Shown here piece after piece: positions 17,659 to 25,868 of a stretch of DNA of 44,842 nucleotides; the stretch's first letter is position 1; each line of letters starts with the position of its first letter. The stretch comes from Halieaceae bacterium UBA5085 (GTDB taxonomy: Bacteria > Pseudomonadota > Gammaproteobacteria > Pseudomonadales > Halieaceae), in NCBI GenBank assembly GCA_002414665.1, contig DIAF01000011.1, positions 208,954 through 253,795 of the forward strand. Direction: 5' to 3'. Made by a program: the position numbers and the translations under genes. Below the pieces are notes generated by a model. It was not told the DNA's origin. It made no database searches and was given only the letters and a program-made list of their open reading frames with translations.

Positions 17659-18408
17659 ATGAGGACACTGAAAATGCTGATGTCTTTATCCTTGGCAGGA
17701 ATGAGCGTTCCGTTGTTCGCCGGCCACGCTGAAGATAACTGGCCGGAACCCATCAAGGCGTATCGCACCGGTCAGCTACTGTTTGACCGACTGGAAATCA
17801 CACGCACGGAGAATGATGAGAACTTGATCGTCTGGGATATGCTCGCCTGGTACGGTGGAGATAGAAACCGAATCTATTTCAAAAGCGAAGGAGAGAACAG
17901 GTCAGATGACGGCGAGCCTACCGAGCTCGAGAGTGTGGAGTTACTGGCCAGTCGTCTGATTGCACCATTCTGGGAAATACAGGGAGGCGCTGGTACACGG
18001 GGTTCGGTGGCGTCTGGAGCAGAGCGGGAAAACTACCTGGTGTTCAGCCTGTTTGGTATGGCTCCCTATCGATTGGAAATGGATAACTCCATTACGGTCA
18101 ACGAAGATGGAGATATCGCCGCGAGCATCGAAGCCGAATACGATATTCGTCTGTCTCAGGTGTCGTATTTACAGCCACGTCTGGAGGTGGAAGCGGCTTT
18201 GACTGACGCTGAAGAGTATGATCGCCCAAGTGGATTCAATAATGTGCGTGTGGGATTACGCTATCGCTACGAACTGTCCAGAGAGTTTGCCCCTTACATT
18301 GGTGTCTATTGGAGCCGCGCTTTGAGTGACAAGGCCGAACAGATTCGCGCTCAAGGTGGCGATGAGTCCGAAATTGGCGTCGTTGTCGGCGTTCGTATGT
18401 GGTTCTAG
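17659..18408 (+). CDS. copB: copper resistance protein B, outer membrane
   Basis: 249 residues from the ATG at 17659 (GGGGGA upstream). Signal peptide ending LFAGHA, then the CopB/PcoB domain: DRLEITRTENDENLIVWDM, WYGGDRNRIYFKSEGE in outline, beta-strand-rich, ending VGVRMWF with the terminal Phe of a barrel protein. The Met/His-rich N-terminal segment found in many CopB proteins is missing, so this is a short form. It acts with CopA in outer-membrane copper handling. It lies in the same operon as copA. Confidence 0.9.
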   Translation: MRTLKMLMSLSLAGMSVPLFAGHAEDNWPEPIKAYRTGQLLFDRLEITRTENDENLIVWDMLAWYGGDRNRIYFKSEGENRSDDGEPTELESVELLASRLIAPFWEIQGGAGTRGSVASGAERENYLVFSLFGMAPYRLEMDNSITVNEDGDIAASIEAEYDIRLSQVSYLQPRLEVEAALTDAEEYDRPSGFNNVRVGLRYRYELSREFAPYIGVYWSRALSDKAEQIRAQGGDESEIGVVVGVRMWF

Positions 18409-18440
18409 GTCGATACATTGAGCAAACAACCGGAGGGTTC

Positions 18441-19793
18441 ATGGCTGAGGAGAAAGATAGAACAACGCATTACCGAGAAGGTAGCCTGACCTTAGCGGGC
18501 ACCGTGATGTTGGGAACCGGCGTCATGATCGGCGCCGGTATCTTTGCGCTGACCGGACAAATGGCACAAATGACCGGTGTACTGTTTCCCCTGGCGTTCC
18601 TTGCGGCGGCTGTCATCGTTTCATTCAGTGCATATTCTTACATCAAGATTTCCAATGCCTATCCGTCCGCCGGGGGGATTGGCATGTATCTGCACAAGGC
18701 TTACGGCGACCGTTTGCCGACGGCTTTCAATGCACTGCTGATGTATTTCTCGATGGTGATCGCCCAAAGCTTTCTTGCCCGCACGTTCGGTGCCTATACC
18801 ATGCAGCTATTCGGCGGAGACGAGAGTGGTCGTATGGCGCCCATTCTCGGGGTGTCACTTATCCTCGCGGCTTTTCTGATCAATCTGATGGGCAACCGCC
18901 TTATCGAGAACGTGGCTTCGTTCATCGGCATTTTGAAAATCGGGGGCATTCTGGTTTTTGGGCTCGTGGGTGTCTGGATTGCCGATAGCATTTCCGTGGA
19001 CTTCTCCAGCACTGGAGAGGCCGGAACCGTTGGCAACTTCCTTGGTGCGACCGCACTGGGGATACTGGCGTTCAAGGGCTTCACAACGATCACCAACAGT
19101 GGTTCGGAGGTGAAGGACCCGCATCGCAACGTTGGCCGGGCCATTGTTATTTCTATCGCGGCGTGTGTGGTCATCTACACGCTGGTCGGATTTGCGGTTG
19201 CGAGCAATCTTTCGCTTGCCGAAATCGTAGAAACACGGGATTACTCCCTTGCGGCCGCCGCCCGGCCGGCGTTGGGCGATTATGGCGTTTGGTTCACGGT
19301 GGCCATTGCGATGATGGCCACCGCCGGCGGCATTTTGGCCAGCATTTTTGCGGTCTCGCGCATGCTCGCAATGCTGACGGAAATGAAACTGGTTCCCCAC
19401 CGCCATTTCGGCATGCCGGGCAGTATCCAGAAGCACACGCTTGTCTACACCGTGGTTCTGGGCCTGGTCCTGACCGCGTTCTTTGACCTCTCCCGGATTG
19501 CGGCGCTGGGAATCGTGTTCTATCTGATTATGGACATTGCCATCCACTGGGGCGTTATTCGTTATCTTCGGGAGGACATCAAAGCCAGGGCATGGGTACC
19601 CGTCATAGCCATTTTTCTCGACCTTCTTGCACTTGGAGGTTTTGTCTGGGTTAAGGTGAATTCTGACCCCTTTGTAATTGGCGTTGCCGTGGTCACCATG
19701 ACAATCATTGCAATTGCCGAGCAGATCTTCCTGAAAAGCTCGGCTCGCGCCAGACAAAAGGCTCTGGAGGAATCGAATGCACACCACCACTGA
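18441..19793 (+). CDS. APC-superfamily amino acid permease-like transporter
   Basis: 450 residues from the ATG at 18441 with GGAGGG 6 bases upstream (the open frame starts 14 codons earlier, inside copB's tail). About 12 membrane segments. The first carries the APC signature GTGVMIGAGIFALTGQ, where the glycines open the substrate site. Substrate unknown: amino acid or polyamine are the usual ones. It starts 32 bp after copB, so it is probably in the copAB transcript, which is unusual and suggests export or uptake of a metal-binding amine under copper stress. That link is inference. Confidence 0.85.
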   Translation: MAEEKDRTTHYREGSLTLAGTVMLGTGVMIGAGIFALTGQMAQMTGVLFPLAFLAAAVIVSFSAYSYIKISNAYPSAGGIGMYLHKAYGDRLPTAFNALLMYFSMVIAQSFLARTFGAYTMQLFGGDESGRMAPILGVSLILAAFLINLMGNRLIENVASFIGILKIGGILVFGLVGVWIADSISVDFSSTGEAGTVGNFLGATALGILAFKGFTTITNSGSEVKDPHRNVGRAIVISIAACVVIYTLVGFAVASNLSLAEIVETRDYSLAAAARPALGDYGVWFTVAIAMMATAGGILASIFAVSRMLAMLTEMKLVPHRHFGMPGSIQKHTLVYTVVLGLVLTAFFDLSRIAALGIVFYLIMDIAIHWGVIRYLREDIKARAWVPVIAIFLDLLALGGFVWVKVNSDPFVIGVAVVTMTIIAIAEQIFLKSSARARQKALEESNAHHH

Positions 19794-19825
19794 AATCATT
19801 CATTGAATCGGAGGGTCATACGATA

Positions 19826-19870
19826 ATGGAAAATCATATGTGGGGTCACACGATGTGGGCCGGCCAATAA
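19826..19870 (+). CDS. candidate 14-residue Met/His/Trp peptide
   Basis: ATG at 19826 with GGAGGG 10 bases upstream encodes MENHMWGHTMWAGQ then TAA. The composition (3 Met, 2 His, 2 Trp in 14) is striking in a copper operon, since Met, His and Trp are the CusF-type ligands. It may be a leader peptide, a metal-binding micropeptide, or chance. No family recognised. Confidence 0.3.
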   Translation: MENHMWGHTMWAGQ

Positions 19871-19884
19871 AGTGAGAGTTCGCC

Positions 19885-19971
19885 ATGACCGAACATCAGC
19901 ACGCAGATAGATTACCGCTGGCCGATAAGACCATTTTTAACGATGGAAGAATGATCGAGTATGGAAGTTAG
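19885..19971 (+). CDS. candidate 28-residue ORF coupled to ferritin-like gene
   Basis: ATG at 19885 (weak GAGAG upstream) encodes a 28-residue His-containing peptide (MTEHQHADRLPL ...) whose stop at 19969 overlaps the next gene's start at 19961 by 11 bases. It may only be a translation-coupling leader. Low confidence that the product matters. Confidence 0.25.
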   Translation: MTEHQHADRLPLADKTIFNDGRMIEYGS

Positions 19972-20419
19972 AACATTTTATGACCTGATCGAATGGACCC
20001 GAGAACTCCATGCCAAACTGGCAGAGTGCTTGAGTCATTGCGCTTTGCGTCACGGTGAGGAGCGGGCCTCCTTACTGCTCGAGTATCTGGCGTCTCACGA
20101 AACCGAAATGGAGAAAATGGTTGTGGCCTTTGAACGGCAGGCCGACCCCAAGGCGGCGCGCACTTATGTCTACGATTACATGCCGCATAATCCGATTACG
20201 ACACATTTGGTTTGCGATGATCACTACGCAAAACTGGATGCCGATACGATCAGTGCTGAAGTCTTTGATTTTCATGAGCAAATCATCAGCCTTTACCGAA
20301 CCCTTAAGGGCAAGGCTGAAATTCGGGAGGCTGCGGAACTTATGCAATCGCTGCTGGAAATGGAGGAGCACGAAACAAAGCGGTTGGTCCGGCAGGTAGA
20401 GCGAATGGACGATTTGTAA
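19961..20419 (+). CDS. ferritin-like/hemerythrin-like helical protein
   Basis: 152 residues, entirely helical in character, with Glu/His pairs spaced as in four-helix metal-binding bundles: LEYLASHETEMEKM in the first half and LLEMEEHETKRLVRQVE near the end, plus DFHEQIISLYR. This pattern suggests a ferritin/rubrerythrin- or hemerythrin-like di-metal bundle, although I cannot assign a family with certainty. No signal peptide, so cytoplasmic. Preceded by two tiny ORFs in the same direction and convergent with the ATP-grasp gene. It may continue the copAB-permease transcript. Confidence 0.6.
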   Translation: MEVRTFYDLIEWTRELHAKLAECLSHCALRHGEERASLLLEYLASHETEMEKMVVAFERQADPKAARTYVYDYMPHNPITTHLVCDDHYAKLDADTISAEVFDFHEQIISLYRTLKGKAEIREAAELMQSLLEMEEHETKRLVRQVERMDDL

Positions 20420-20468
20420 ACAGCCGGGTCGCCCGTTTGGTCATGTATCGGTTTGCGGCTGGTTGCGG

Positions 20469-21743
20469 TCACTCCACAAGCAGTAAAGGCGCAAAGCCGC
20501 CGCCTGGGGTACGAAAATTGGTGGTCTGGCCCCGATACAGTCTTGCCGCGGCCAGGAGCAGGGTGCCGCGATAAGTATACAGGCGCACGTCGACCTTGAG
20601 CACTTCCCGCGCGCCATCGACCAGAACCAGGCGCCCGGAGGGCGGCACATAAGTCTGAGCGATATAGTCACTTTCGAGAATTCGAGCGAAAGTACTTTTT
20701 GTAAGTTTGCTGCCCCGGTACACGCCTTTGCTGCCGTGGCCCGCCACGGGTTTGAAGAACCACTGGCGTCGCTGCTGCCAAAGATCCTCCCCGTTACTGG
20801 CGGTGACCGGTACGGTACGCGGAATACCACGGCGGAGCAATTCGAAGTATTCAGGACTTAAGCCCCAATCCAGAAGGGTCGCGCGATCCGAGAAGACTGT
20901 CAGATTGCGTTTATCCGCGAACAGTGCGTGAGTATAGGGGTTGGGGGTTATGACAGCTCCTCCGTCGAGCCACGCGGAGCGCAAGGCTGCGTGTTCGGGC
21001 ATTTCCAGCCCGAAGTCCACCAGACGGTTGTAAACCAGGTCGATTCGCTTGCCACCACCGTATAACTCGCCTGACTCATACCTGAGATCGGAGGGAGAGA
21101 ATATGACGGCATCAATACCATTGTTTCGCAATAGCTGCTGCGCTAGCCGGAATTCGGGATAGAGGTACTGCCCGGAAGGCTGATCATCGACGATCGCTAT
21201 GCGCTCGGGGCGTCCGCTGCCCCGCTGGGTGCGCCATTCACTCTCGAACTGGGCGATCACCGCGGCGTCGAAGTCTTCCGCCCAGGATGCATTCGTAGAA
21301 CCGCCGCAGCATCGCAGCTGGGCTCGTGCCAGCACGGCATTGAGGAACGCGCCCCCGGCGTTTGTATTGACTTCTATGAGCTGAGGCCCCTCCTCGCCGA
21401 GGTGGAAATCATAGCCCATAAATGCGCCCAGAGGCCCGGGGTTGATCTGTGCATTCTGCGGGGCCCAGGACAGCACTCGTCGTTGGTAGCCAGGGAGCGC
21501 GGCAGCGACCTCAAGGGCCCGGACGATGGCCAGCATGTGGTCCAGATCCCGGCCAGGAACAAAAATGGCGGCATCGGAGAAGAATTGCTTCCAGGCGCTG
21601 CTGGACAGGACATCATGGGTGTCGTCGCCCAATTGACTGGCCAGATTGATAGCGATTGCCTCCCGATCGAGAGTGGCGCAGGCGCAGTGCTGGTTCAACC
21701 TTTCGGCTTCCGTCTGTTCTGGTGTGTCATCGGGTGGCTGCAA
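20469..21743 (-). CDS. ATP-grasp-like ligase of unknown substrate
   Basis: 424 residues from TTG 21743, the furthest start after an in-frame stop; no ATG occurs for the first 60 or so codons. It has ATP-grasp features: LIEVNTNAGGAF (acid/Asn pair that binds Mg-ATP), a Lys in QWFFKPVAGHGSKGVYRG with a glycine-rich loop, and DVRLYTYRGTLLLAAARLYRG. The order suggests a permuted or divergent ATP-grasp such as those related to glutathionylspermidine or peptide ligases; the substrate is not deducible. A thiol or amine ligase would fit a metal-stress island. Its 3' end faces the ferritin-like gene with a 49-bp gap. Confidence 0.6.
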   Translation of the reverse strand: MQPPDDTPEQTEAERLNQHCACATLDREAIAINLASQLGDDTHDVLSSSAWKQFFSDAAIFVPGRDLDHMLAIVRALEVAAALPGYQRRVLSWAPQNAQINPGPLGAFMGYDFHLGEEGPQLIEVNTNAGGAFLNAVLARAQLRCCGGSTNASWAEDFDAAVIAQFESEWRTQRGSGRPERIAIVDDQPSGQYLYPEFRLAQQLLRNNGIDAVIFSPSDLRYESGELYGGGKRIDLVYNRLVDFGLEMPEHAALRSAWLDGGAVITPNPYTHALFADKRNLTVFSDRATLLDWGLSPEYFELLRRGIPRTVPVTASNGEDLWQQRRQWFFKPVAGHGSKGVYRGSKLTKSTFARILESDYIAQTYVPPSGRLVLVDGAREVLKVDVRLYTYRGTLLLAAARLYRGQTTNFRTPGGGFAPLLLVE

Positions 21744-21863
21744 GAGCGGTTCTCTGGTTCATTTCGCGATTACCTACCGCTGCATTGTAGTCCGGTCGGA
21801 ACTCAATTGCGGCACAATGAGGCTACCGTTATGGGGTCCCCACTTCAAACTGAACTGTATGCC

Positions 21864-22680
21864 ATGACAGCGGACAGTAAGCACGACACTGAAACCTTCA
21901 CCGCCACAGTGCGCCAGTAACGCCATCCGGATTTTTGTGGCAAGGCTGCGCTATTCGACGCGATGCTGTCTGATTTTACCGCCGCTAAACGCAGGATCTG
22001 GCTGGAATGCTATATTTCTGTCGACGATGCGATAGGGCAGGTATTCGTGGAGGTTCTCTGTGATTGCAGCCGGTGTGGCCTCGATATGCGGGTGAGGATC
22101 GATGCATCGGGCTCCAAATCTGGCTGCTCCGGCGAATCGGCCCACCGCTTGAAGGCATTGAGCGGTAGATTTCCGTGGCGCCACCCCTGGCTGTTCCCCC
22201 GTCGAAATTACGCCGTAAACTTGCCCTCATCGACGATTAGGCTGCGAATCTTGGGGACTTCAATATCACACAAGTCAACTCGGGGCGAAGTTCCGGGCCT
22301 GCCCGTCGAGGCGATACCCGTTTTCGCCTCTTAGGCACGCTGGTTGAGGATGCCTGCAAGGTCTTTTAATCCTTGGGAAGGGGAGATCTGACATGGCAGG
22401 ATGCTAGTAACCAGAGAGGACTAACACTGGTTACGAATCATGGCAGAGTCTGTCGTTTCCGCTTGTGTTGCCATCTGGAATGCCAATTCGGGGCTGCTCG
22501 CAAAGGGCTGTGGCTGACCACACCCTATTCTGTGCCGAATTAGGTAATCCAGCGTGACCTGTGCTGGGCGGCATCGAAGTGTGTCGATGGTAGGGTGCTG
22601 GTGCCTGTGAAGATCTACGTCTCCTTCGTTCGGCTGGTCATACAGATACCAGAGGGGGTGAAGGTGTGGAAGCAACCTTT
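21864..22680 (+). pseudogene. decayed cardiolipin synthase/phospholipase D-like gene
   Basis: No intact frame exists, but PLD-superfamily sequence is readable across frames. From ATG 21864 there is a TAA after 18 codons. The same frame continues ALFDAMLSDFTAAKRRIWLE and CYISVDDAIGQ, then LDMRVRIDASGS and PWLFPRRN. A frameshift near 22210 restores RRKLALIDD, a TAG, then NLGDFNI and RRGDTRFRLLGTLVEDACKVF-like sequence (written here in pieces). Further on, LWLTTPYSVPN and a degenerate RVLVPVK ... EGVKVW correspond to the second half. The second HKD motif is gone. It is therefore an old relic of a cardiolipin-synthase-like lipid enzyme. Confidence 0.75.
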
Positions 22681-22720
22681 ATTTACAGTCACAATCCACA
22701 ACGAATATGGCTTAGATTGG

Positions 22721-24379
22721 CTAATTGTCGCAGTTTTGCGCGGGACATTCCTCTGGAGCGGTTGGATGAATTTCTTCCTCTTCCCGGCGCTCCGCGTCAC
22801 GCTCGGGTTCCCGCATCAACAATTTTTCAACCCGGGTGCGGAGCAATTGCTCTTTTTCCTCCCGCCGCCTGATCTCCGCCGCGAGATCTTTGTAAAGGGA
22901 GAATGCCATCAGCACCATCAGTAACATGAACGGGAAAGCGGCGATTATGGATACGGTTCGCAGCCCGTTCAGGCCACCGCTTAGTAACAGGACGGAAGCC
23001 ATCAGTAGCTGAAGTCCTCCCCAGAGGATGCGAACAAACCGTGTTGGTGTAAGAACACCCTTTGAGGTGAACATGCCCAGCACAAATGTGGCGGAATCCG
23101 CTGACGTCACCACAAACATGGAGACCAGTGCCACGGTCAGTATGGACGCGAACTCACCCCAGGGTAACTGATCAAGAAGGACGTAAAGTCCGGCCGGCAC
23201 TTCTTCCGATACGGCATCCGCAATCGCGACGCCATCGAACAAATCGAAGTAGATTGCGGAGCCGCCGAAAGTGGCAAACCACAACATGCTTAAAGCCACC
23301 GGGACGATCATTACGCCCAAGACAAACTCGCGGACAGTTCTACCCCTCGAGATCCTCGCTATGAAACTGCCCACGAATGGCGCCCAGCTCAATCCCCAGG
23401 CCCAGTAGAACATGGTCCATTGCTCCACCCAATGTTCATGGGAATAGGGAGTGGTTACTAAGCTCATCTCTATGATATTGCCAAGGTACTCACCCGCTGT
23501 CTGGGTGAGTTCGCTGAAGATAAAACCGCTCGGTCCCGTGACGAGCACGAAAAACAGCAGTCCAGCGGCGAGCACCATATTGGCATTGCTGAGGTAGCGG
23601 ATACCCATGTTGAGGGGCGTCATTGCCGAAATGATGAACAAGGTTGCGAGTCCCGCGAGAATGTAAAATTGTGATGTCGTAGAGTAGGTAGCTACTCCCA
23701 GATTGGCCAGTCCGCTGTTGACCTGTAACGCGCCAAGGCCGAGAGTCGTTGCGACGCCGAATACGGTGGAGACCACGGCAAGGATATCGACGATATTGCC
23801 CCAGCCGCGGTCCACCCGATCGCCCAGTAGCGGGCGGAAGCTTTCGCTGATCAGGCCGCGACTGCTGTGACGAAAGCGCACATAGGCAATGGCCAGCCCT
23901 ACCAGTGTGAAGTTGGCCCATTGGTGGAATCCCCAGTGAAAAAACGCGTAGCGCATTCCCAGCTGCGCTGCCTCTGGGGTGCGGGGTTCGGCAAGGCCAA
24001 GGGGCGGATCATTGAAATGCATCATCGGTTCGGCCACGCCCCAGAAAACCAGACCGACACCCATCCCGCCCGAGAATATCATCGCCAGCCAGCTGTTGAA
24101 CGAGAACTCCGGTGGTTCACCCTCTGCTCCCAGGCGAATGCTTCCAAATTTGGAGAAGGCGAGAAACAGGACAAACAACACAAAGCCGGTGGTTGCCATC
24201 AGATACATCCAGCCAAGTTTCCGGGCGGTGATATCGAGAATCTTCAGGGCTGTGGATTCCACCGCGTCGGGATACAGGACGGAGGAGGTGACGAATGCAG
24301 TTATGATCACTACCGAGGTGTAAAACACCACTCCGACATCGCCCAGATATTCCCTAAGAAATATTGTTGACCTGTTCAT
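22721..24379 (-). CDS. BCCT-family betaine/choline/carnitine-type transporter
   Basis: 552 residues, about 12 membrane segments, with the BCCT signatures SGGMGVGLVFWGVAEP (TM3, Na+/substrate region) and FYWAWGLSWAPFVGSFIARISRGRT (TM8, Trp-rich box and adjacent amphipathic helix) in outline. The C-terminal tail is charged and Glu/Arg-rich (VEKLLMREPERDAERREEEE), as in osmosensing members. It is a probable secondary uptake system for a quaternary-ammonium osmolyte. No link to metals is evident; it probably travelled with the island or belongs to the recipient background. Confidence 0.9.
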   Translation of the reverse strand: MNRSTIFLREYLGDVGVVFYTSVVIITAFVTSSVLYPDAVESTALKILDITARKLGWMYLMATTGFVLFVLFLAFSKFGSIRLGAEGEPPEFSFNSWLAMIFSGGMGVGLVFWGVAEPMMHFNDPPLGLAEPRTPEAAQLGMRYAFFHWGFHQWANFTLVGLAIAYVRFRHSSRGLISESFRPLLGDRVDRGWGNIVDILAVVSTVFGVATTLGLGALQVNSGLANLGVATYSTTSQFYILAGLATLFIISAMTPLNMGIRYLSNANMVLAAGLLFFVLVTGPSGFIFSELTQTAGEYLGNIIEMSLVTTPYSHEHWVEQWTMFYWAWGLSWAPFVGSFIARISRGRTVREFVLGVMIVPVALSMLWFATFGGSAIYFDLFDGVAIADAVSEEVPAGLYVLLDQLPWGEFASILTVALVSMFVVTSADSATFVLGMFTSKGVLTPTRFVRILWGGLQLLMASVLLLSGGLNGLRTVSIIAAFPFMLLMVLMAFSLYKDLAAEIRRREEKEQLLRTRVEKLLMREPERDAERREEEEIHPTAPEECPAQNCDN

Positions 24380-24446
24380 AAACGGCTCACTTTAAGCTGT
24401 TCACGGTAAGTTTTATGTAATGAATGAATCACGAGACGGAAAAATG

Positions 24447-24462
24447 CCCGACAGTCTTCGGG
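24447..24462 (-). terminator. weak terminator after the DUF5676 gene
   Basis: On the minus strand CCCGA-AGACTG-TCGGG is followed by CATTTTT. The stem is 5 bp with a possible G-T extension. It lies 55 bases after the DUF5676 stop and before the BCCT gene. Confidence 0.4.
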
Positions 24463-24516
24463 TTTTGGTTAAAGATTCTAAGCGGATTCGTTCGACCTAT
24501 GATGAGTATGATGCCA

Positions 24517-24798
24517 CTATAGCTCGCTTCTGGAGAACACCCGGTACAAGGGGACGAACAAAACCGCGATATACCAGCCGTACAGATAGACTTCGACTAA
24601 GCCAATGAAGAAGCCAGTCCACGTAAGCCATTCGAAGCCGGGCAGTAGCGGTGCCCACGCCTCGTACATACGCATCTGTGCCGGGGCAAGCAGACCAAAA
24701 CCCACGCACAACAGATAGCTGATCACCAAGAACAGCGACAGGGTATTGCCTAATGGGGCGACACGTAACTGGGTGACAGGTGTGTTCGAATTGATCAT
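24517..24798 (-). CDS. DUF5676 small membrane protein
   Basis: 93 residues with two membrane helices (TLSLFLVISYLLCVGFGLL and a second around FFIGLVEVYLYGWYIAVLFVPLY in outline). The layout LGNTLSLFL ... WAPLLPGF ... GWYIAVLFVPLY matches the DUF5676 family as I know it, members of which recur beside copper and P-type ATPase genes. Good AGAGGA site before the ATG. Function unknown. Confidence 0.75.
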   Translation of the reverse strand: MINSNTPVTQLRVAPLGNTLSLFLVISYLLCVGFGLLAPAQMRMYEAWAPLLPGFEWLTWTGFFIGLVEVYLYGWYIAVLFVPLYRVFSRSEL

Positions 24799-24874
24799 AG
24801 TTAACGTCCTCTCTTAGTCCGAATTCTTCAAGGGTTGAAGTGGTTTACGAAACAGTTACATCCCGATTGGATCT

Positions 24875-25009
24875 TTATTGATCGCTGTCGGGGTTGTGTT
24901 GAATGTCCGCATTCTGTTGTCTGCGACGTTTGCGTTGGTGTAACTCAACCAGAATAATAACGACAATGAAGATAATGCCGCTGGCGATTGTAACGGCCTG
25001 CGGGTTCAT
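24875..25009 (-). CDS. 44-residue single-span membrane peptide
   Basis: ATG at 25009 encodes 44 residues: a hydrophobic helix (IASGIIFIVVIILVEL, residues 8-23), then a basic stretch (HQRKRRRQQ), a classic positive-inside anchor. An AGGAGG site lies 5 bases upstream and its ATG overlaps the stop of the methyltransferase-like gene as ATGA, strong evidence that it is translated. Too short for automated calling and no family recognised. Possibly a regulator or small subunit of the adjacent membrane enzyme. Confidence 0.7.
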   Translation of the reverse strand: MNPQAVTIASGIIFIVVIILVELHQRKRRRQQNADIQHNPDSDQ

Positions 25010-25623
25010 GTGGACCTCCTGATCATATCGCTGGATGGAATAAACATCGGTACTCTACGCCGGTACGCCCGGTATTCGTCGCCGAATTGCTCAAGCATTT
25101 GACGCTCTTCTTTTTTTGCTAGGTAGGTATAGGCGGCGACAATGATGGGGAATGCCAGGACCGAGAGAATTGTCGGCCAGTGTACGACACCTTCCCCGAA
25201 GATTATCAGGAAAAGGCCTGTATATTGTGGGTGGCGTATATGAGCGTAAATTCCATCGGACATAAGCACGTTTTCGCGTCTTGCCGCGTGGATCCTTCGC
25301 CAGCCTTCGGCTACGAGTGATGCACCGATAAAGACTATGCCATATCCCAGAATCATGGCCACGATGTGCGCCACTGGCGAGTCAAAAAGTTGGGCCCAGA
25401 GGTTTCCACCTTCGCCCCATTCGAGATCCAGCCCAAAAAATCGGGCCAGAAAATAGATAGTGAGGGGGAAACCGTACATTTCCGCGTAAAAAGCGATGAT
25501 GAAGGCCTGCAGCACGCCAGCGCGCGCCCATTCCTTCCAGCTATCAGGGGCAAGATACCGATACATCAACCACGAAACGATAACAGTGACGATGACTGCC
25601 AGGCCCCACATTCCTACATGCAT
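25006..25623 (-). CDS. isoprenylcysteine-methyltransferase-like membrane protein
   Basis: 205 residues, 5 or so membrane segments, ending with the ICMT/PEMT-type cofactor region: IRHPQYTGLFLIIFGE, then a Glu pair (KKEERQML) and FGDEYRAYRRRVPMFIP. In this superfamily the His-Pro-x-Tyr and Glu-Glu residues bind S-adenosylmethionine. Bacterial members often sit in metal-resistance clusters; their substrate is unknown. It is coupled by a 4-base overlap to the 44-residue peptide downstream. Confidence 0.82.
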   Translation of the reverse strand: MHVGMWGLAVIVTVIVSWLMYRYLAPDSWKEWARAGVLQAFIIAFYAEMYGFPLTIYFLARFFGLDLEWGEGGNLWAQLFDSPVAHIVAMILGYGIVFIGASLVAEGWRRIHAARRENVLMSDGIYAHIRHPQYTGLFLIIFGEGVVHWPTILSVLAFPIIVAAYTYLAKKEERQMLEQFGDEYRAYRRRVPMFIPSSDMIRRST

Positions 25624-25868
25624 AATATCAGCACCTTTAATGAAAATATGTCAGCGGTTAAGAAGAAAATATAGAGTCAAGAATAATGTTTCTCGTCACG
25701 CTAGAAAACTTTTCAGTGCAAACCAACATCTTTCTTCTATGATAAGTAGAATCCAACTCAAATGGCCTTCGTCTATTCTCAGCAAATAGCTATATTCCGC
25801 CGCGGCATTGGTACATAGGCCCTGCTATTCTTTCGGTTCGGACCAATCGGGACGGTTGCTGGAGGTAA

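Noticed and set aside
18855..19799. 314-codon open frame on the minus strand
   Set aside because: Antisense to the APC permease, whose membrane helices, start signal and motifs are clear; the minus-strand product is hydrophilic and unlike any family.
21402..21920. 172-codon plus-strand frame
   Set aside because: Mostly antisense to the ATP-grasp gene; only its last 18 codons matter, as the start of the decayed PLD gene.
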